From the NCBI RefSeq assembly GCF_030269305.1, contig NZ_BSTC01000003.1, forward strand, positions 1-64,000: a stretch of 64,000 nt of DNA, given 5' to 3'. Every line of letters starts with the position of its first letter. Within the stretch, counting starts at the first letter, position 1. The position numbers were made by a program, and so were the translations under genes. The stretch comes from Kineosporia sp. NBRC 101731 (lineage in GTDB: Bacteria; Actinomycetota; Actinomycetes; Actinomycetales; Kineosporiaceae). Shown here piece by piece: positions 33,722-42,120 of the stretch. The notes under the pieces are model-generated. The model did not search any database. It was not told the DNA's origin and worked only from the letters and a program-made list of their open reading frames with translations.

Positions 33722-36043
33722 TTACAGCACCTGCACCGTGCCTGTCGTGGCCCGGCCGTCGCGCTGTGAGGGCACCAGCACGCCGTCACCGTCGGCCGCG
33801 ATGGCGGTGAGGGTCCAGACGTAGGTGCCCGGCACGCGGTTCCCGCTGCGACGCCGGCCGTCCCATCGCAGATCTCGCACGCTGCCGGACCCGGTGTCGC
33901 TGCCGTGCAGGTACTGGATCGTCCGGCCGCGGGGATCAGTGATCTTCAGACGGACGTCCCGGAGCGGCTTGGTGGCGTCGAACTGCGGTCGCCAGATGGC
34001 CCCGGAACGTATCCGGGGCCCCGCCAGCGTTCCGAAAAGCCTTGGCCGGTAACGGTGAGGGAAGAGGAGCTGGGCATCGACACGGGACTTCCGGTCGGGG
34101 TCGTACGTCTCCCGGGCGACCGCACCGTCATCCACACTGATCCGGTCGATCCGGCCCGGCAGTCTCACCGGTTCCGCGTGCGGGTCGGTGAGGTCGAGCA
34201 CCCGGCCGTCGTAGAAACCGTTGACCCAGCCCAGCATGCCTTCGGCCAGGGTGATGTTGATCCGCGTCGCCCCGCTCCTCGCCCCGACCGGGACCTTCCG
34301 CTCCGCGCCCGTCCTCAGATTCTTCACCACGATCACCCTGGACCGGCAGTTCACCCAGGCGACGGTGTCCGCCCAGATCGCCACCTGCTGCTGGTCGCTG
34401 CACACCCCTGCCTGTGGACCGCGGAGCCGTCGTGGACGTGGGTGCCGGGCATCGTCCAGCCAGACGCTGTTGCCGACCGAGCCGAAGGCGCCCTGGTCGA
34501 TTCGGGTGTAGACGAGGGTCGAGCCGAACAGGTCGATCGAGTCGATCGACAGGTGGTCCTCGGGGCGGTAGAGAACTGTTCCGTCGGGCCGGTAGACGAT
34601 GCCCTGGACCGCCGCGAATGGGCCGGAGAGGTTGACGTTGCCACCCCATCCCTCGATGCGCCCGGTGACGGCCGTGCCGTCGAACAGGCGGGTGCTGTCA
34701 CTGAGGCGATCGGGTGGTGACGGGTCGTTGAGCACGCTGCGACCGGCGGACACCGCGAACTGGGGTGTCAGGCTGTAGGCATACCCGCTCATCGGGACCG
34801 GGAACTGCTTCTCCGCGGTGAGGCGCACCGGTGACCGGCCGGACATCTTCCGCGACCACAGAGTTTGACCGACCGTGCCGGCCAGTGAGTCGTCGGCCCA
34901 GTACAGGCGCCCGGCGTTGAGCGTGGGGTCGGTCTGGGGGAAGCCGTAGGCGGGGACGGTCGCGGTGCGCGTGACCCTACCGTCGGGGGCGACCGCGTAC
35001 ACGCCCGCGGTGCGGGAGTCGCCCCCGACCGCGGTGAGGAACCGGTCTCCCACGGCGGCCAGTCCTCGGCTGCCGGCCGGGACCTCCACCGAGCGGACGT
35101 CGTCGCCGTCGGCCACCCGTAGGAAGGTGTGGTGGTCGGCCGAGGCCAGGTAGGCGACACCGCCGTCCCCGCTCACCAGGGAGGGTTCTACGGAACTCGC
35201 CGGGTCCGGGCCCGGTACGGCCGAGCTGCTCACCTCACCTCCGTGCAGGCCCCGACGGTGGAGCATGGCCGTCCCCGGGTCGGCCTGGGTGAGCCAGGCG
35301 ACCTGCCCGGCCCCGACGGCGACCTGGACGACCGGATCAGCGGGATCGGCGATCGTGCGGCGCGAGCCGTCCGCGAGGGAGATCAGGTCGACGTGGTGTG
35401 CGGAATCCTCGTCCGTCCAGCCCTCCACCACGTACCCGTCGCCGGGGGCGAGGATCCGGCCGCCGTGCAGCCGGCCGAGATCGCGGCCGCCCAGCGACGG
35501 CGGGTCGGTGTTCAGCGGAGTGTCCTCGAACAGCCGGGCATCAGTGATCGGGGTGACGGAACTGCCGGCGGCCTGGGTGCTCAGCCAATGGTCCCCGACC
35601 ACGGCCAGGGGCTCACCGATCGCGCCGGCCAGGACATCGTCACCGGTGCGCAGATGCATCCGGTGGGCCTCGTAACCGTATTTCGGGATCTGTGACGTCA
35701 CCCAGGCCAGGGACGATCCTCCGACACCGACCAGCCGCAGCGACATGTTGTGTCTCGCCTCGCCGAAGGTACGGGCGGTGAGCCGGGATCCCTCGACCCC
35801 GGTGAGAACCGTCCCGACGCCCCAGCTCTCCTGCGCGGTGCCCTGTTCGACCGCCACACCCCCGGCGGAGGCGCCGATGAGCCGGAGGGAGGTCGCCAGG
35901 GTGTGTTCCGGTACTGATACCGGCCCTGGGATTGGCTCTGGGACCGGCCCGGCAGCGGCCGCGGCCGGACCGGCGGTGATGGTCACCAGCGCCAAGGCGA
36001 ATCCGGCCACACCGGACGAACACCGAAAAATGCTGTCCAGCAT
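33722..36043 (-). CDS. large secreted beta-propeller-like protein with a FlgD-type C-terminal domain
   Basis: A 773-residue exported protein. A signal peptide ends near ITAGPAAAAA, followed by a Pro-rich stretch. The body consists of repeated blade-like segments (for example VAYLASADHHTFLRVADGD, AVAPDGRVTRTATVPAYG, LFDGTAVTGRIEGWGG), suggesting a beta-propeller. The last 90 residues (LKITDPRGRTIQYLHG ... GTYVWTLTAIAADGDG) resemble FlgD/Ig-like sorting or adhesion domains. ATG 36043 has GGGGGAA ahead. It is divergent from the lanthipeptide operon, and the 211-bp gap holds the SARP repeat array. Role unknown. Confidence 0.75.
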   Translation of the reverse strand: MLDSIFRCSSGVAGFALALVTITAGPAAAAAGPVPEPIPGPVSVPEHTLATSLRLIGASAGGVAVEQGTAQESWGVGTVLTGVEGSRLTARTFGEARHNMSLRLVGVGGSSLAWVTSQIPKYGYEAHRMHLRTGDDVLAGAIGEPLAVVGDHWLSTQAAGSSVTPITDARLFEDTPLNTDPPSLGGRDLGRLHGGRILAPGDGYVVEGWTDEDSAHHVDLISLADGSRRTIADPADPVVQVAVGAGQVAWLTQADPGTAMLHRRGLHGGEVSSSAVPGPDPASSVEPSLVSGDGGVAYLASADHHTFLRVADGDDVRSVEVPAGSRGLAAVGDRFLTAVGGDSRTAGVYAVAPDGRVTRTATVPAYGFPQTDPTLNAGRLYWADDSLAGTVGQTLWSRKMSGRSPVRLTAEKQFPVPMSGYAYSLTPQFAVSAGRSVLNDPSPPDRLSDSTRLFDGTAVTGRIEGWGGNVNLSGPFAAVQGIVYRPDGTVLYRPEDHLSIDSIDLFGSTLVYTRIDQGAFGSVGNSVWLDDARHPRPRRLRGPQAGVCSDQQQVAIWADTVAWVNCRSRVIVVKNLRTGAERKVPVGARSGATRINITLAEGMLGWVNGFYDGRVLDLTDPHAEPVRLPGRIDRISVDDGAVARETYDPDRKSRVDAQLLFPHRYRPRLFGTLAGPRIRSGAIWRPQFDATKPLRDVRLKITDPRGRTIQYLHGSDTGSGSVRDLRWDGRRRSGNRVPGTYVWTLTAIAADGDGVLVPSQRDGRATTGTVQVL

Positions 36044-36131
36044 GATGTTCCCCCCGTTGTTGAGGTCGGACCCTAGCCCGGGCGTCGCTGCCCGGTCAAA
36101 GTTCGGGATCAATGGACGCCCTCTGGCCTGC

Positions 36132-36197
36132 GGTGACGCAGTGGTGAGAGCGAAGTGAAAGTCGAGTGAAAGAGGAGTGAAAGACGCCGGGCATAGC
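36132..36197 (+). promoter_or_regulatory. SARP-type operator array and -10 of the lanthipeptide operon
   Basis: Five direct repeats start at 36132, 36143, 36154, 36165 and 36176, each exactly 11 bp apart: GGTGACGC, GGTGAGAG, then three identical AGTGAAAG. The last ends at 36183, and a -10-like CATAGC begins 8 bp later at 36192. Direct heptamers with 11-bp pitch ending 8 bp before the -10 are the known arrangement of SARP binding sites (as for ActII-ORF4 and DnrI). A SARP is encoded at 43001-43753. The first gene starts at 36255. Confidence 0.8.
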
Positions 36198-36254
36198 GTC
36201 GTGGGTGTCAGCGAGGAACGGACCGGACGAGGAACGGACCGGAGAGGGAGCGTC

Positions 36255-36611
36255 ATGAAGCACTCGGAGTTTCCGGTGATCTACCCCGAGGTCGACACCA
36301 TTCGCCAGGTCCAGGAACTGCTGATCCTGGCCTCGGCGCTGCGCCCGGACGGCGAGCTGGCCGGGGCGCTGCGGGTGGCTCTCGACGTTCCGGGGCATTG
36401 CGTGAGCAGCCGGATGGAGCCGGTGACCGACATTCATCCGCACACCCTCAAGTACTGGCTGGAAAAGCTCTGGATGTCCGGCGACCTCGGCCCGGCCGAG
36501 CGGCGCCTCGTGGAGTTCCAGAACACCAGCGACAACATGGTCGCCGCGACCCGTGAGCTGCTCGATTTCGAGCGTGACTCCGGATTCCGGCTGGTGGCCG
36601 AAAAGGTCTAG
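36255..36611 (+). CDS. cinorf7: Cinorf7/DurN-like lysinoalanine-forming protein
   Basis: A 118-residue protein, first gene of the lanthipeptide operon. In cinnamycin and duramycin clusters a protein of about this size (Cinorf7, DurN) directly precedes the precursor gene and promotes the lysinoalanine cross-link between Ser6-derived dehydroalanine and Lys19. Size, position and composition fit: a small helical protein (VDTIRQVQELLILASALRPDG, LKYWLEKLWMSGDL, MVAATRELLDFERDSGF). The ATG at 36255 has GGAGAGGGAG ahead; a start 26 codons upstream would lie inside the SARP array. Assignment rests on context and general resemblance. Confidence 0.8.
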   Translation: MKHSEFPVIYPEVDTIRQVQELLILASALRPDGELAGALRVALDVPGHCVSSRMEPVTDIHPHTLKYWLEKLWMSGDLGPAERRLVEFQNTSDNMVAATRELLDFERDSGFRLVAEKV

Positions 36612-36668
36612 CCGCCAGAGCGGTTAGTAAGAAGAGCACGATCCGCACACCATCGAGGAGGCACCATC

Positions 36669-36905
36669 GTGAACACCACGCTTCTCCAGCAGGCCGCTGT
36701 CGACAGCGAGTTCCGCGCCCTCATCGAGGCCGACCCCACCCGGTTCGGGGTCACCGGCGCCACGTTGCCGGCCGAGGTCGAGGCACCGGACCAGGAATCG
36801 CTGGACTTCTTCACCGAGGGAGTTTCCTCCCTGGAGATCTACGCCTGCGAGTCCTCGTGCAGCTTCGGTCCGTTCACCATCGTGTGTGACGGCGGAACCA
36901 AGTAG
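36669..36905 (+). CDS. cinA: cinnamycin/duramycin-type lanthipeptide precursor
   Basis: A 78-residue precursor, the same length as cinnamycin CinA, with a 59-residue leader ending SLEIYA and a 19-residue core CESSCSFGPFTIVCDGGTK. Cinnamycin is CRQSCSFGPFTFVCDGNTK. Cys1, Ser4, Cys5, Ser6, Thr11, Cys14, Asp15, Thr18 and Lys19 are all kept, so rings 1-18, 4-14 and 5-11, the 6-19 lysinoalanine and hydroxy-Asp15 can form. Changes are Glu2, Ser3, Ile12 and Gly17. The leader ends in an AxA-like site (IYA), as in cinnamycin (AFA), consistent with cleavage by a general signal peptidase. The GTG start has GAGGAGG 8 nt ahead. Confidence 0.95.
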   Translation: MNTTLLQQAAVDSEFRALIEADPTRFGVTGATLPAEVEAPDQESLDFFTEGVSSLEIYACESSCSFGPFTIVCDGGTK

Positions 36906-36925
36906 GTCGCACCCCCGGATCTCCT

Positions 36926-36960
36926 GGTGGGCCGGTCGTCCCCACGGCGACCGGCCCACC
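36926..36960 (+). terminator. hairpin between precursor and LanM genes
   Basis: A perfect 13-bp stem (36926-36938 with 36948-36960) with a 9-nt loop lies 20 bp after the precursor stop and 68 bp before the LanM start. It could act as a leaky terminator or 3' stabiliser giving more precursor mRNA than synthetase mRNA. Confidence 0.65.
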
Positions 36961-37028
36961 GGGGGCCACCTCGTCCTTCCGGCCACGCGTACCGGCCACA
37001 CCTACCGTCCGCATCAGGAGGGCTGATC

Positions 37029-40000
37029 ATGACCAGCACCGTGGTCCGCGACGAAACCGTCACGGGCAGTGCCCCTTCGCTCCGGCTGGCGGCGCGCGCG
37101 GCCAATCTGGCCGAGCGCACCGCCGTGGTCCGGCAGCTGGAACGCCAGGGTCGTCTGCCCGGCGCGCAGGAGGTGCCGCCCGCCGATGCCTTCCAGACCT
37201 GGCGCAACGAGCGCACAGCGGGGAAACTCGCGGACAAGTTCGGCCAGGAGGCCCTTCACCGTAACCACCCGCCGCGTCACACGAAGGACGACATCGCCCA
37301 CATCCTTGAGTTCTACCGGCGTTTCGAGGAAACCCTGGCCCTGGAGGAACACCCGGGCGATCAGGCGGAATATCTGGAACACCTGCAGGAGAGCTGGCTG
37401 CCGACCTACCGCGCCGCCCTGCACGGCTATGTTCCCCCCGCCACCAAGCGGTACGACCGTCTGGCGGTCGCCTGCGCACCGTTCCTGGAGCTGCTGGAGA
37501 CCGAACTGAGGGCCGAGGTGGCCCTGGCCGGAACGGACTTCGCGCCCCAGGTGGTCGAGGAGCTCGGCCACCACCTGCTCGGCCGGTTCGAGCTCGCCGT
37601 GGCCTGGGCTCTGGAGGCCGAGGCCAACGTGCACCTCAGCCGGACCGGCCAGAAGCCCGAAACAGGCGACTACCTGGCCTTCCTGGACGCCACCTTCCGC
37701 GACGAGAGCGCCTACCACGAGTTCTATCTGCGTTTCCCGGTGCTGGGACGCTGGCTCGCCGAGGCCACCGGCCTGGCCCTGCAGACCGGGCGTGACCTCA
37801 TCACCCGGCTCGACGCCGACGGGGACCTGCTCGCGATCGAGCGGGTCACCGCCGTGCGTCCCGGGAAGTCCGACTACCACGCCGGGGGCCGCACGGTCGT
37901 CATGGTCGAGGTGGAGACGGCCCAGGGCCCCACGTCGTACGTCTACAAGCCGCGCGACATCAGCGCCGAGGCCGCCGTGCAGAAGCTCCTCGGGATCCTG
38001 AGCGCCGAGGCGGGCACCGGATCGGCCGGGCGCCGCGTGTGGCTGCGGCCCGGGTACGGCTACGAGGAGATGATCCCGGCCGGCCGCAACCACGTCGAGA
38101 CCTTGGAGCAGGCCCGGCAGGTCTACCGCGACCTGGGTGCGCACCTGGCGACGTTCTACGTGCTCGGCGGCACCGACCTGCACCTGGAGAACATCATCGT
38201 CGCCGACGGCCACGCCCACGTGTGCGACTGCGAGACGGTACTCGGGGTGCTGCCGACCGGTCAGAGCCGTCCGGCGGGAACGCTTCTCGACTCGGTGTTC
38301 AAGACTGCCCTGCTGGAGTGGCCGAGCTCGAAGCAGGGCGAGGGCACGATGCGGATCAGTGGGTACGCCGGGGGCGAGGCCTACGAGATGCCCGTGCCGG
38401 TGGCCACGGTCAACGACACCACGCTGAGTTTCGAGGCCGGGGTGCGGCACCGGGCCGGGATCCGGGTGGAACCGGATGCGGCGAACCGGGTCTTCCTCAA
38501 CGGTGAGCTGGTGCGGCCCGAAGACCACGTGGCCGACATCATCGAGGGTTTCGGGCAGGTCTACGCCTGGTTCGAGGCCGATCCGAAGCGCACGGCCGGT
38601 CTGGTGCGGGAGCTCTTCGGCCGGGCGCCGATCCGGTTCATCAACTGGGGCACCCAGATCTACAGCCAGCTGCTGATGGCCTCGCGGCACCCGCGCTGCC
38701 TGACCGACCCGCTCGAGGTGGACTGGCTCTTCAACACGATGCGCACGTTCCCCCGCACCTGGGACGCCGACGGTGTGCTGGCCGACCGGGAATTGCGCTC
38801 GATGTGGCGGCTCGACGTGCCCATCTTCACCGCCCCGGCCGATGCCGCCCACCTGGTGCACGACCACGACGAGCGCCTGGACAGCCCGCTCGACGCCAGC
38901 CCGGCCGAGTTCGCCGCCGGGCGCATCGCCCGTCTGGACCGGGCGAACCGCGAGCAGCAGCACCGGTACATCGCCGCGAGCCTGTCCGCCGCCGAGATCA
39001 GCAACCCCGACTTCGTGGAGACCTGCCTCGACCACGCCGCCCGCATCGGTGAGCACCTGTGCGAGCAGCTGCGGCCCGACGATGCGCCGGCTCCCTGGGA
39101 GTCGTGGGACACCAGCCGGGACATCGACGGCGACCAGGGCATGGCCCGGGTCGACGTGGAGGCCGATCTTTATCTCGGTTCTGCCGGGATCGCGCTGTTC
39201 CTGGCCCATCTCGACGCCGCCCGGCCCGACCCGCGCTTCCGCGCCGCCGCCCGCCGGGGCCTGGACCACGCGCTGCGGGAGGTCGACCTGACCCGGCCCG
39301 GCGCCTTCCAGGGCGTGGGCGGGCTCGTCTACCTGCTCAACCACCTGGGAAAGCTGTGGGACGACGCGTCGCTCACCGCGACGGCCCGGGAGTTCCTGCC
39401 GCGCCTGGCCCATCTGGCCGAGATCCACGACTCGAACGACATTCTCACCGGCCGGGCCGGCCTGGTGCCGGTGCTGCTCGGCCTCGCCCCCGATCCGTCC
39501 GACGTGAGTGATCCGGCCGTGGCCCTGGCCCACCGGTGCGGCGAACTCCTGCTGGACCGGGCCGTGGAAGGTGACCACGACGTCCTCAGTTGGCCCCTGA
39601 CCGAACCCGACGAAGCGACCGGCAACCTGACCGGATTCGCCCACGGCGCCGGGGGTATCGGGTGGGCCCTGATCCTGCTGGGCACCACCGCCGGTCGGGA
39701 CGACTGGACCGCGGCGGGTCGGCGGGCATTTGCCTACGAGGCGAGCCATTACGACGGCGACGTACAGGACTGGTACGACCTGCGCCGGCGGGGCGGGGGC
39801 GTGCAGAAGAACGGCCGCCACTACGCGAACGCCTGGTGCAACGGCGCCGCCGGTATCGGCCTGAGCCGGATCTCGGCCTGGCACCTGCTGGGAGGTGACG
39901 ACGAGCTGATGCTGCGCGAGGCCCATCAGGGGCTGGCCGCCACCCTGCGCAACCTCACCCAGCTGCGCAACGACACGCTCTGCCACGGCAGGTCGGGGAA

Positions 40001-40247
40001 TGCCGAGCTGCTGCTGCGTTTCGCCCTGCTGAAAGAGGAGCCGGCGTTCCAGCTGGAGGCCAATGTGCAGGTGCAGAGCCTGTGGCGCAGCGTCGACGAG
40101 GCGCTGGCCGGAACCGCCGAGGGCACCGCCGGATTCTTCCCGGGGCTCATGCTCGGGCTCTCCGGGTTCGGTCTGCACCTGCTGCGGCTGGCCCGTCCCG
40201 ATCAGGTGCCCTCGGTCCTGCTGCTCGACCCCCCTAACGACCTCTGA
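37029..40247 (+). CDS. cinM: class II lanthipeptide synthetase LanM
   Basis: A 1072-residue bifunctional enzyme that dehydrates Ser/Thr of the precursor and forms the thioether rings. The N-terminal dehydratase (DUF4135-type kinase-like) has TSYVYKPRDISAEAAV, GYGYEEMIPAGRNH and the GGTDLHLENIIVADGHAHV block with Asp and His near residues 383 and 385. The C-terminal LanC-like cyclase has zinc ligands in NAWCNGAAGIGLSR (Cys near 937) and TLCHGRSGNAELL (Cys and His near 985-986). Length is close to CinM. The ATG at 37029 has AGGAGGG 6 nt ahead; an in-frame earlier start lacks a site. Confidence 0.95.
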   Translation: MTSTVVRDETVTGSAPSLRLAARAANLAERTAVVRQLERQGRLPGAQEVPPADAFQTWRNERTAGKLADKFGQEALHRNHPPRHTKDDIAHILEFYRRFEETLALEEHPGDQAEYLEHLQESWLPTYRAALHGYVPPATKRYDRLAVACAPFLELLETELRAEVALAGTDFAPQVVEELGHHLLGRFELAVAWALEAEANVHLSRTGQKPETGDYLAFLDATFRDESAYHEFYLRFPVLGRWLAEATGLALQTGRDLITRLDADGDLLAIERVTAVRPGKSDYHAGGRTVVMVEVETAQGPTSYVYKPRDISAEAAVQKLLGILSAEAGTGSAGRRVWLRPGYGYEEMIPAGRNHVETLEQARQVYRDLGAHLATFYVLGGTDLHLENIIVADGHAHVCDCETVLGVLPTGQSRPAGTLLDSVFKTALLEWPSSKQGEGTMRISGYAGGEAYEMPVPVATVNDTTLSFEAGVRHRAGIRVEPDAANRVFLNGELVRPEDHVADIIEGFGQVYAWFEADPKRTAGLVRELFGRAPIRFINWGTQIYSQLLMASRHPRCLTDPLEVDWLFNTMRTFPRTWDADGVLADRELRSMWRLDVPIFTAPADAAHLVHDHDERLDSPLDASPAEFAAGRIARLDRANREQQHRYIAASLSAAEISNPDFVETCLDHAARIGEHLCEQLRPDDAPAPWESWDTSRDIDGDQGMARVDVEADLYLGSAGIALFLAHLDAARPDPRFRAAARRGLDHALREVDLTRPGAFQGVGGLVYLLNHLGKLWDDASLTATAREFLPRLAHLAEIHDSNDILTGRAGLVPVLLGLAPDPSDVSDPAVALAHRCGELLLDRAVEGDHDVLSWPLTEPDEATGNLTGFAHGAGGIGWALILLGTTAGRDDWTAAGRRAFAYEASHYDGDVQDWYDLRRRGGGVQKNGRHYANAWCNGAAGIGLSRISAWHLLGGDDELMLREAHQGLAATLRNLTQLRNDTLCHGRSGNAELLLRFALLKEEPAFQLEANVQVQSLWRSVDEALAGTAEGTAGFFPGLMLGLSGFGLHLLRLARPDQVPSVLLLDPPNDL

Positions 40248-40272
40248 AAGAACCGATGGAAGGAGAACCCTC

Positions 40273-41184
40273 ATGTCCGTCCACGCGTCCGAGGCATTCC
40301 TCCGGGTCATGCACGACACCCCCGAGGTGGCCCAGCAGCTGAAGGCGACCACCGGCATCCAGGAGGTGGTCAGGCTGGGGCACCGGCACGGGTTTGATTT
40401 CACCGAGGGCGATTTCCGCGAGGCATCGACGGTCTTCCGCCCCTCCGGAGCGGCGTCCGCCCCGGTGAAGTCCCTCTCCAAGCCGAGGAACACGACCTTC
40501 CTGCACCACGAGTACAGTCTGGACGAGGTGGAGGGGTTCGAGCCGGTCCTGGCCGAACTGCCGCGGCTGAAGGTGAAGCCACCGACGGTCGACCTGGCCG
40601 AGTTCGACCGCAGCTACCGGCCCGACGACGCCTCGTCCACCAACCGCTCGCCCTCCGACCCGGCCTACCAGGAGTGGCACCGGGCGATGAAGCAGGGGAG
40701 CTGGCTGGACCCGGAAGGTGTGAAGCGTCAGGTGCGCCGCGACTTCCACCTCGTGAACCTCGACGAGACCATCGAGTACCCTGGCTACGACGCCTACTTC
40801 GACGCGAAGACCCGCACCGTGGCGGCGCTGGAGAAACTCTTCGGCACCGAGATCCGGTTTTCCGGCAGCATGTGGTACCCGCCGCACAGCTACCGCCTCT
40901 GGCACACCAACGAGGACCAGCCCGGTTGGCGGATGTACGTGGTCGACGTGGACCGGCCGTTCGAGAACGGGCACGACACGTCGTTCTTCCGCTACCAGAA
41001 CCCGCAGACCGGCCAGATCGTCACCCTGCACGAGAAGCCGCGTATCGTCAGGTTCTTCAAGGCCGAGCAGGATCCCGACCGGTTGTTCTGGCACTGCATC
41101 GTCAACCCGACCGACCGGCACCGCTGGAGTTTCGGGTTCGTGGTGCCCGACGACTGGCAGGACAAGATCCGGATCCGGTCATGA
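40273..41184 (+). CDS. cinX: CinX-type Fe(II)/2-oxoglutarate Asp hydroxylase with Nif11-like N terminus
   Basis: A 303-residue protein in the position of CinX/DurX, which beta-hydroxylate Asp15 of the core. The C-terminal half has an iron-oxygenase look: YRLWHTNEDQPGWRMYVVD with a candidate metal-binding His near residue 211, a second His in LFWHCIVNP near 274, and a following RHRWSF that could bind 2-oxoglutarate. The first 50 residues (SEAFLRVMHDTPEV ... EVVRLGHRHGFDFTEGDF) closely follow the Nif11-like leader pattern. ATG 40273 has AGGAGAACCC ahead. The stop overlaps the transporter ATG as ATGA. Confidence 0.85.
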   Translation: MSVHASEAFLRVMHDTPEVAQQLKATTGIQEVVRLGHRHGFDFTEGDFREASTVFRPSGAASAPVKSLSKPRNTTFLHHEYSLDEVEGFEPVLAELPRLKVKPPTVDLAEFDRSYRPDDASSTNRSPSDPAYQEWHRAMKQGSWLDPEGVKRQVRRDFHLVNLDETIEYPGYDAYFDAKTRTVAALEKLFGTEIRFSGSMWYPPHSYRLWHTNEDQPGWRMYVVDVDRPFENGHDTSFFRYQNPQTGQIVTLHEKPRIVRFFKAEQDPDRLFWHCIVNPTDRHRWSFGFVVPDDWQDKIRIRS

Positions 41185-42119
41185 CGAGCGCACCGGCCGT
41201 CGAGGCCCGGGACGTGTACAAGAGTTACCCGGGTGTCGACGCGGTGCGCGGTCTGGACCTGACCGTCGGGCAGGGGGAGTTCTTCGGCTTCCTCGGCCCG
41301 AACGGGGCCGGTAAGTCGACGACGATCTCGATGCTGTGCACGCTGGTGCGCCCGACCCGCGGCCGCATCGAGATCGCCGGGCACGACACGCAGAAGGTGC
41401 CCGACCGCGTCCGTAGGCAACTGGGTCTGGTCTTCCAGGAAGACACGCTGGACGGCGAGCTGACGGCGGGTGAGAACCTGCGGTTCCACGCCGACCTCTA
41501 CGCACTGCCCCGGGTCGGCCTGCGCGAGCAGATCGAGGCCAAGCTCGCCCTGGTCGGTCTGCGCGAACGCCGCGACAGCCTGGTCCGCACCTTCTCGGGA
41601 GGCATGCGACGGCGGCTGGAGATCGCCCGGGGCCTGCTGCACCGGCCCCGGGTGCTCTTCCTCGACGAGCCCACCGTCGGGCTGGACCCGCAGTCGCGCA
41701 ACGGCATCTGGGAGCACCTGCGCGCCGCCCGCCGCCAGGAGGGCACCACGCTCTTCCTCACCACGCACTACCTGGACGAGGCCGAGCAGTGCGACCGGAT
41801 CGCGATCATCGACGGCGGGCGGATCGTGGCCCAGGGCACCCCCGACGAGCTGAAGGCGGTCATCGGGGCGGCCCGGATCGGGCTGCGGACCGGGGACGAC
41901 CGGGCGGCGGCCCGGACCCTGCGGGAGAAGTTCGGTCTGGAGGCGGATCCGGTGGACGACGGGCAGGGTCTGCGGTTCCGGGCGAAGGACGGCGCCCGCC
42001 TGGTGCCGCGGCTGTGCGCCGGGCTCGACGTCCCGGTCTTCGAGGTCACCGTGACCCGGCCCAGTCTGGACGACGTGTTCCTGCACCACACCGGCCGCAC
42101 CATCCGGGAGGAGGGCTGA
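41181..42119 (+). CDS. cinT: ABC transporter ATP-binding protein, DrrA/CinT type
   Basis: A 312-residue ATPase. Walker A is GPNGAGKSTT, the Q-loop is LVFQEDTLDGELTAGENL, the signature is TFSGGMRRRLEIARGL, and Walker B is VLFLDEPTVGLDPQ, followed by the switch His in FLTTHYLDEAEQ. The C-terminal extension is like DrrA (daunorubicin-type exporters). It overlaps cinX by 4 bp and is followed directly by the permease gene. It probably exports the lanthipeptide and may contribute to self-protection. Confidence 0.93.
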   Translation: MTSAPAVEARDVYKSYPGVDAVRGLDLTVGQGEFFGFLGPNGAGKSTTISMLCTLVRPTRGRIEIAGHDTQKVPDRVRRQLGLVFQEDTLDGELTAGENLRFHADLYALPRVGLREQIEAKLALVGLRERRDSLVRTFSGGMRRRLEIARGLLHRPRVLFLDEPTVGLDPQSRNGIWEHLRAARRQEGTTLFLTTHYLDEAEQCDRIAIIDGGRIVAQGTPDELKAVIGAARIGLRTGDDRAAARTLREKFGLEADPVDDGQGLRFRAKDGARLVPRLCAGLDVPVFEVTVTRPSLDDVFLHHTGRTIREEG

Positions 42120-42120
42120 C

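Noticed and set aside
33361-33789. Alternative frame over the hemerythrin gene
   Set aside because: Cys/Trp/Arg-rich shadow frame; the HHE iron-ligand motifs are in the annotated frame. A frameshift at the gene's start cannot be fully excluded.
37014-40493. 1159-codon open frame on the minus strand
   Set aside because: Antisense shadow of the LanM gene caused by high third-position GC; no ribosome site and repetitive Val/Gly/Gln-rich composition.
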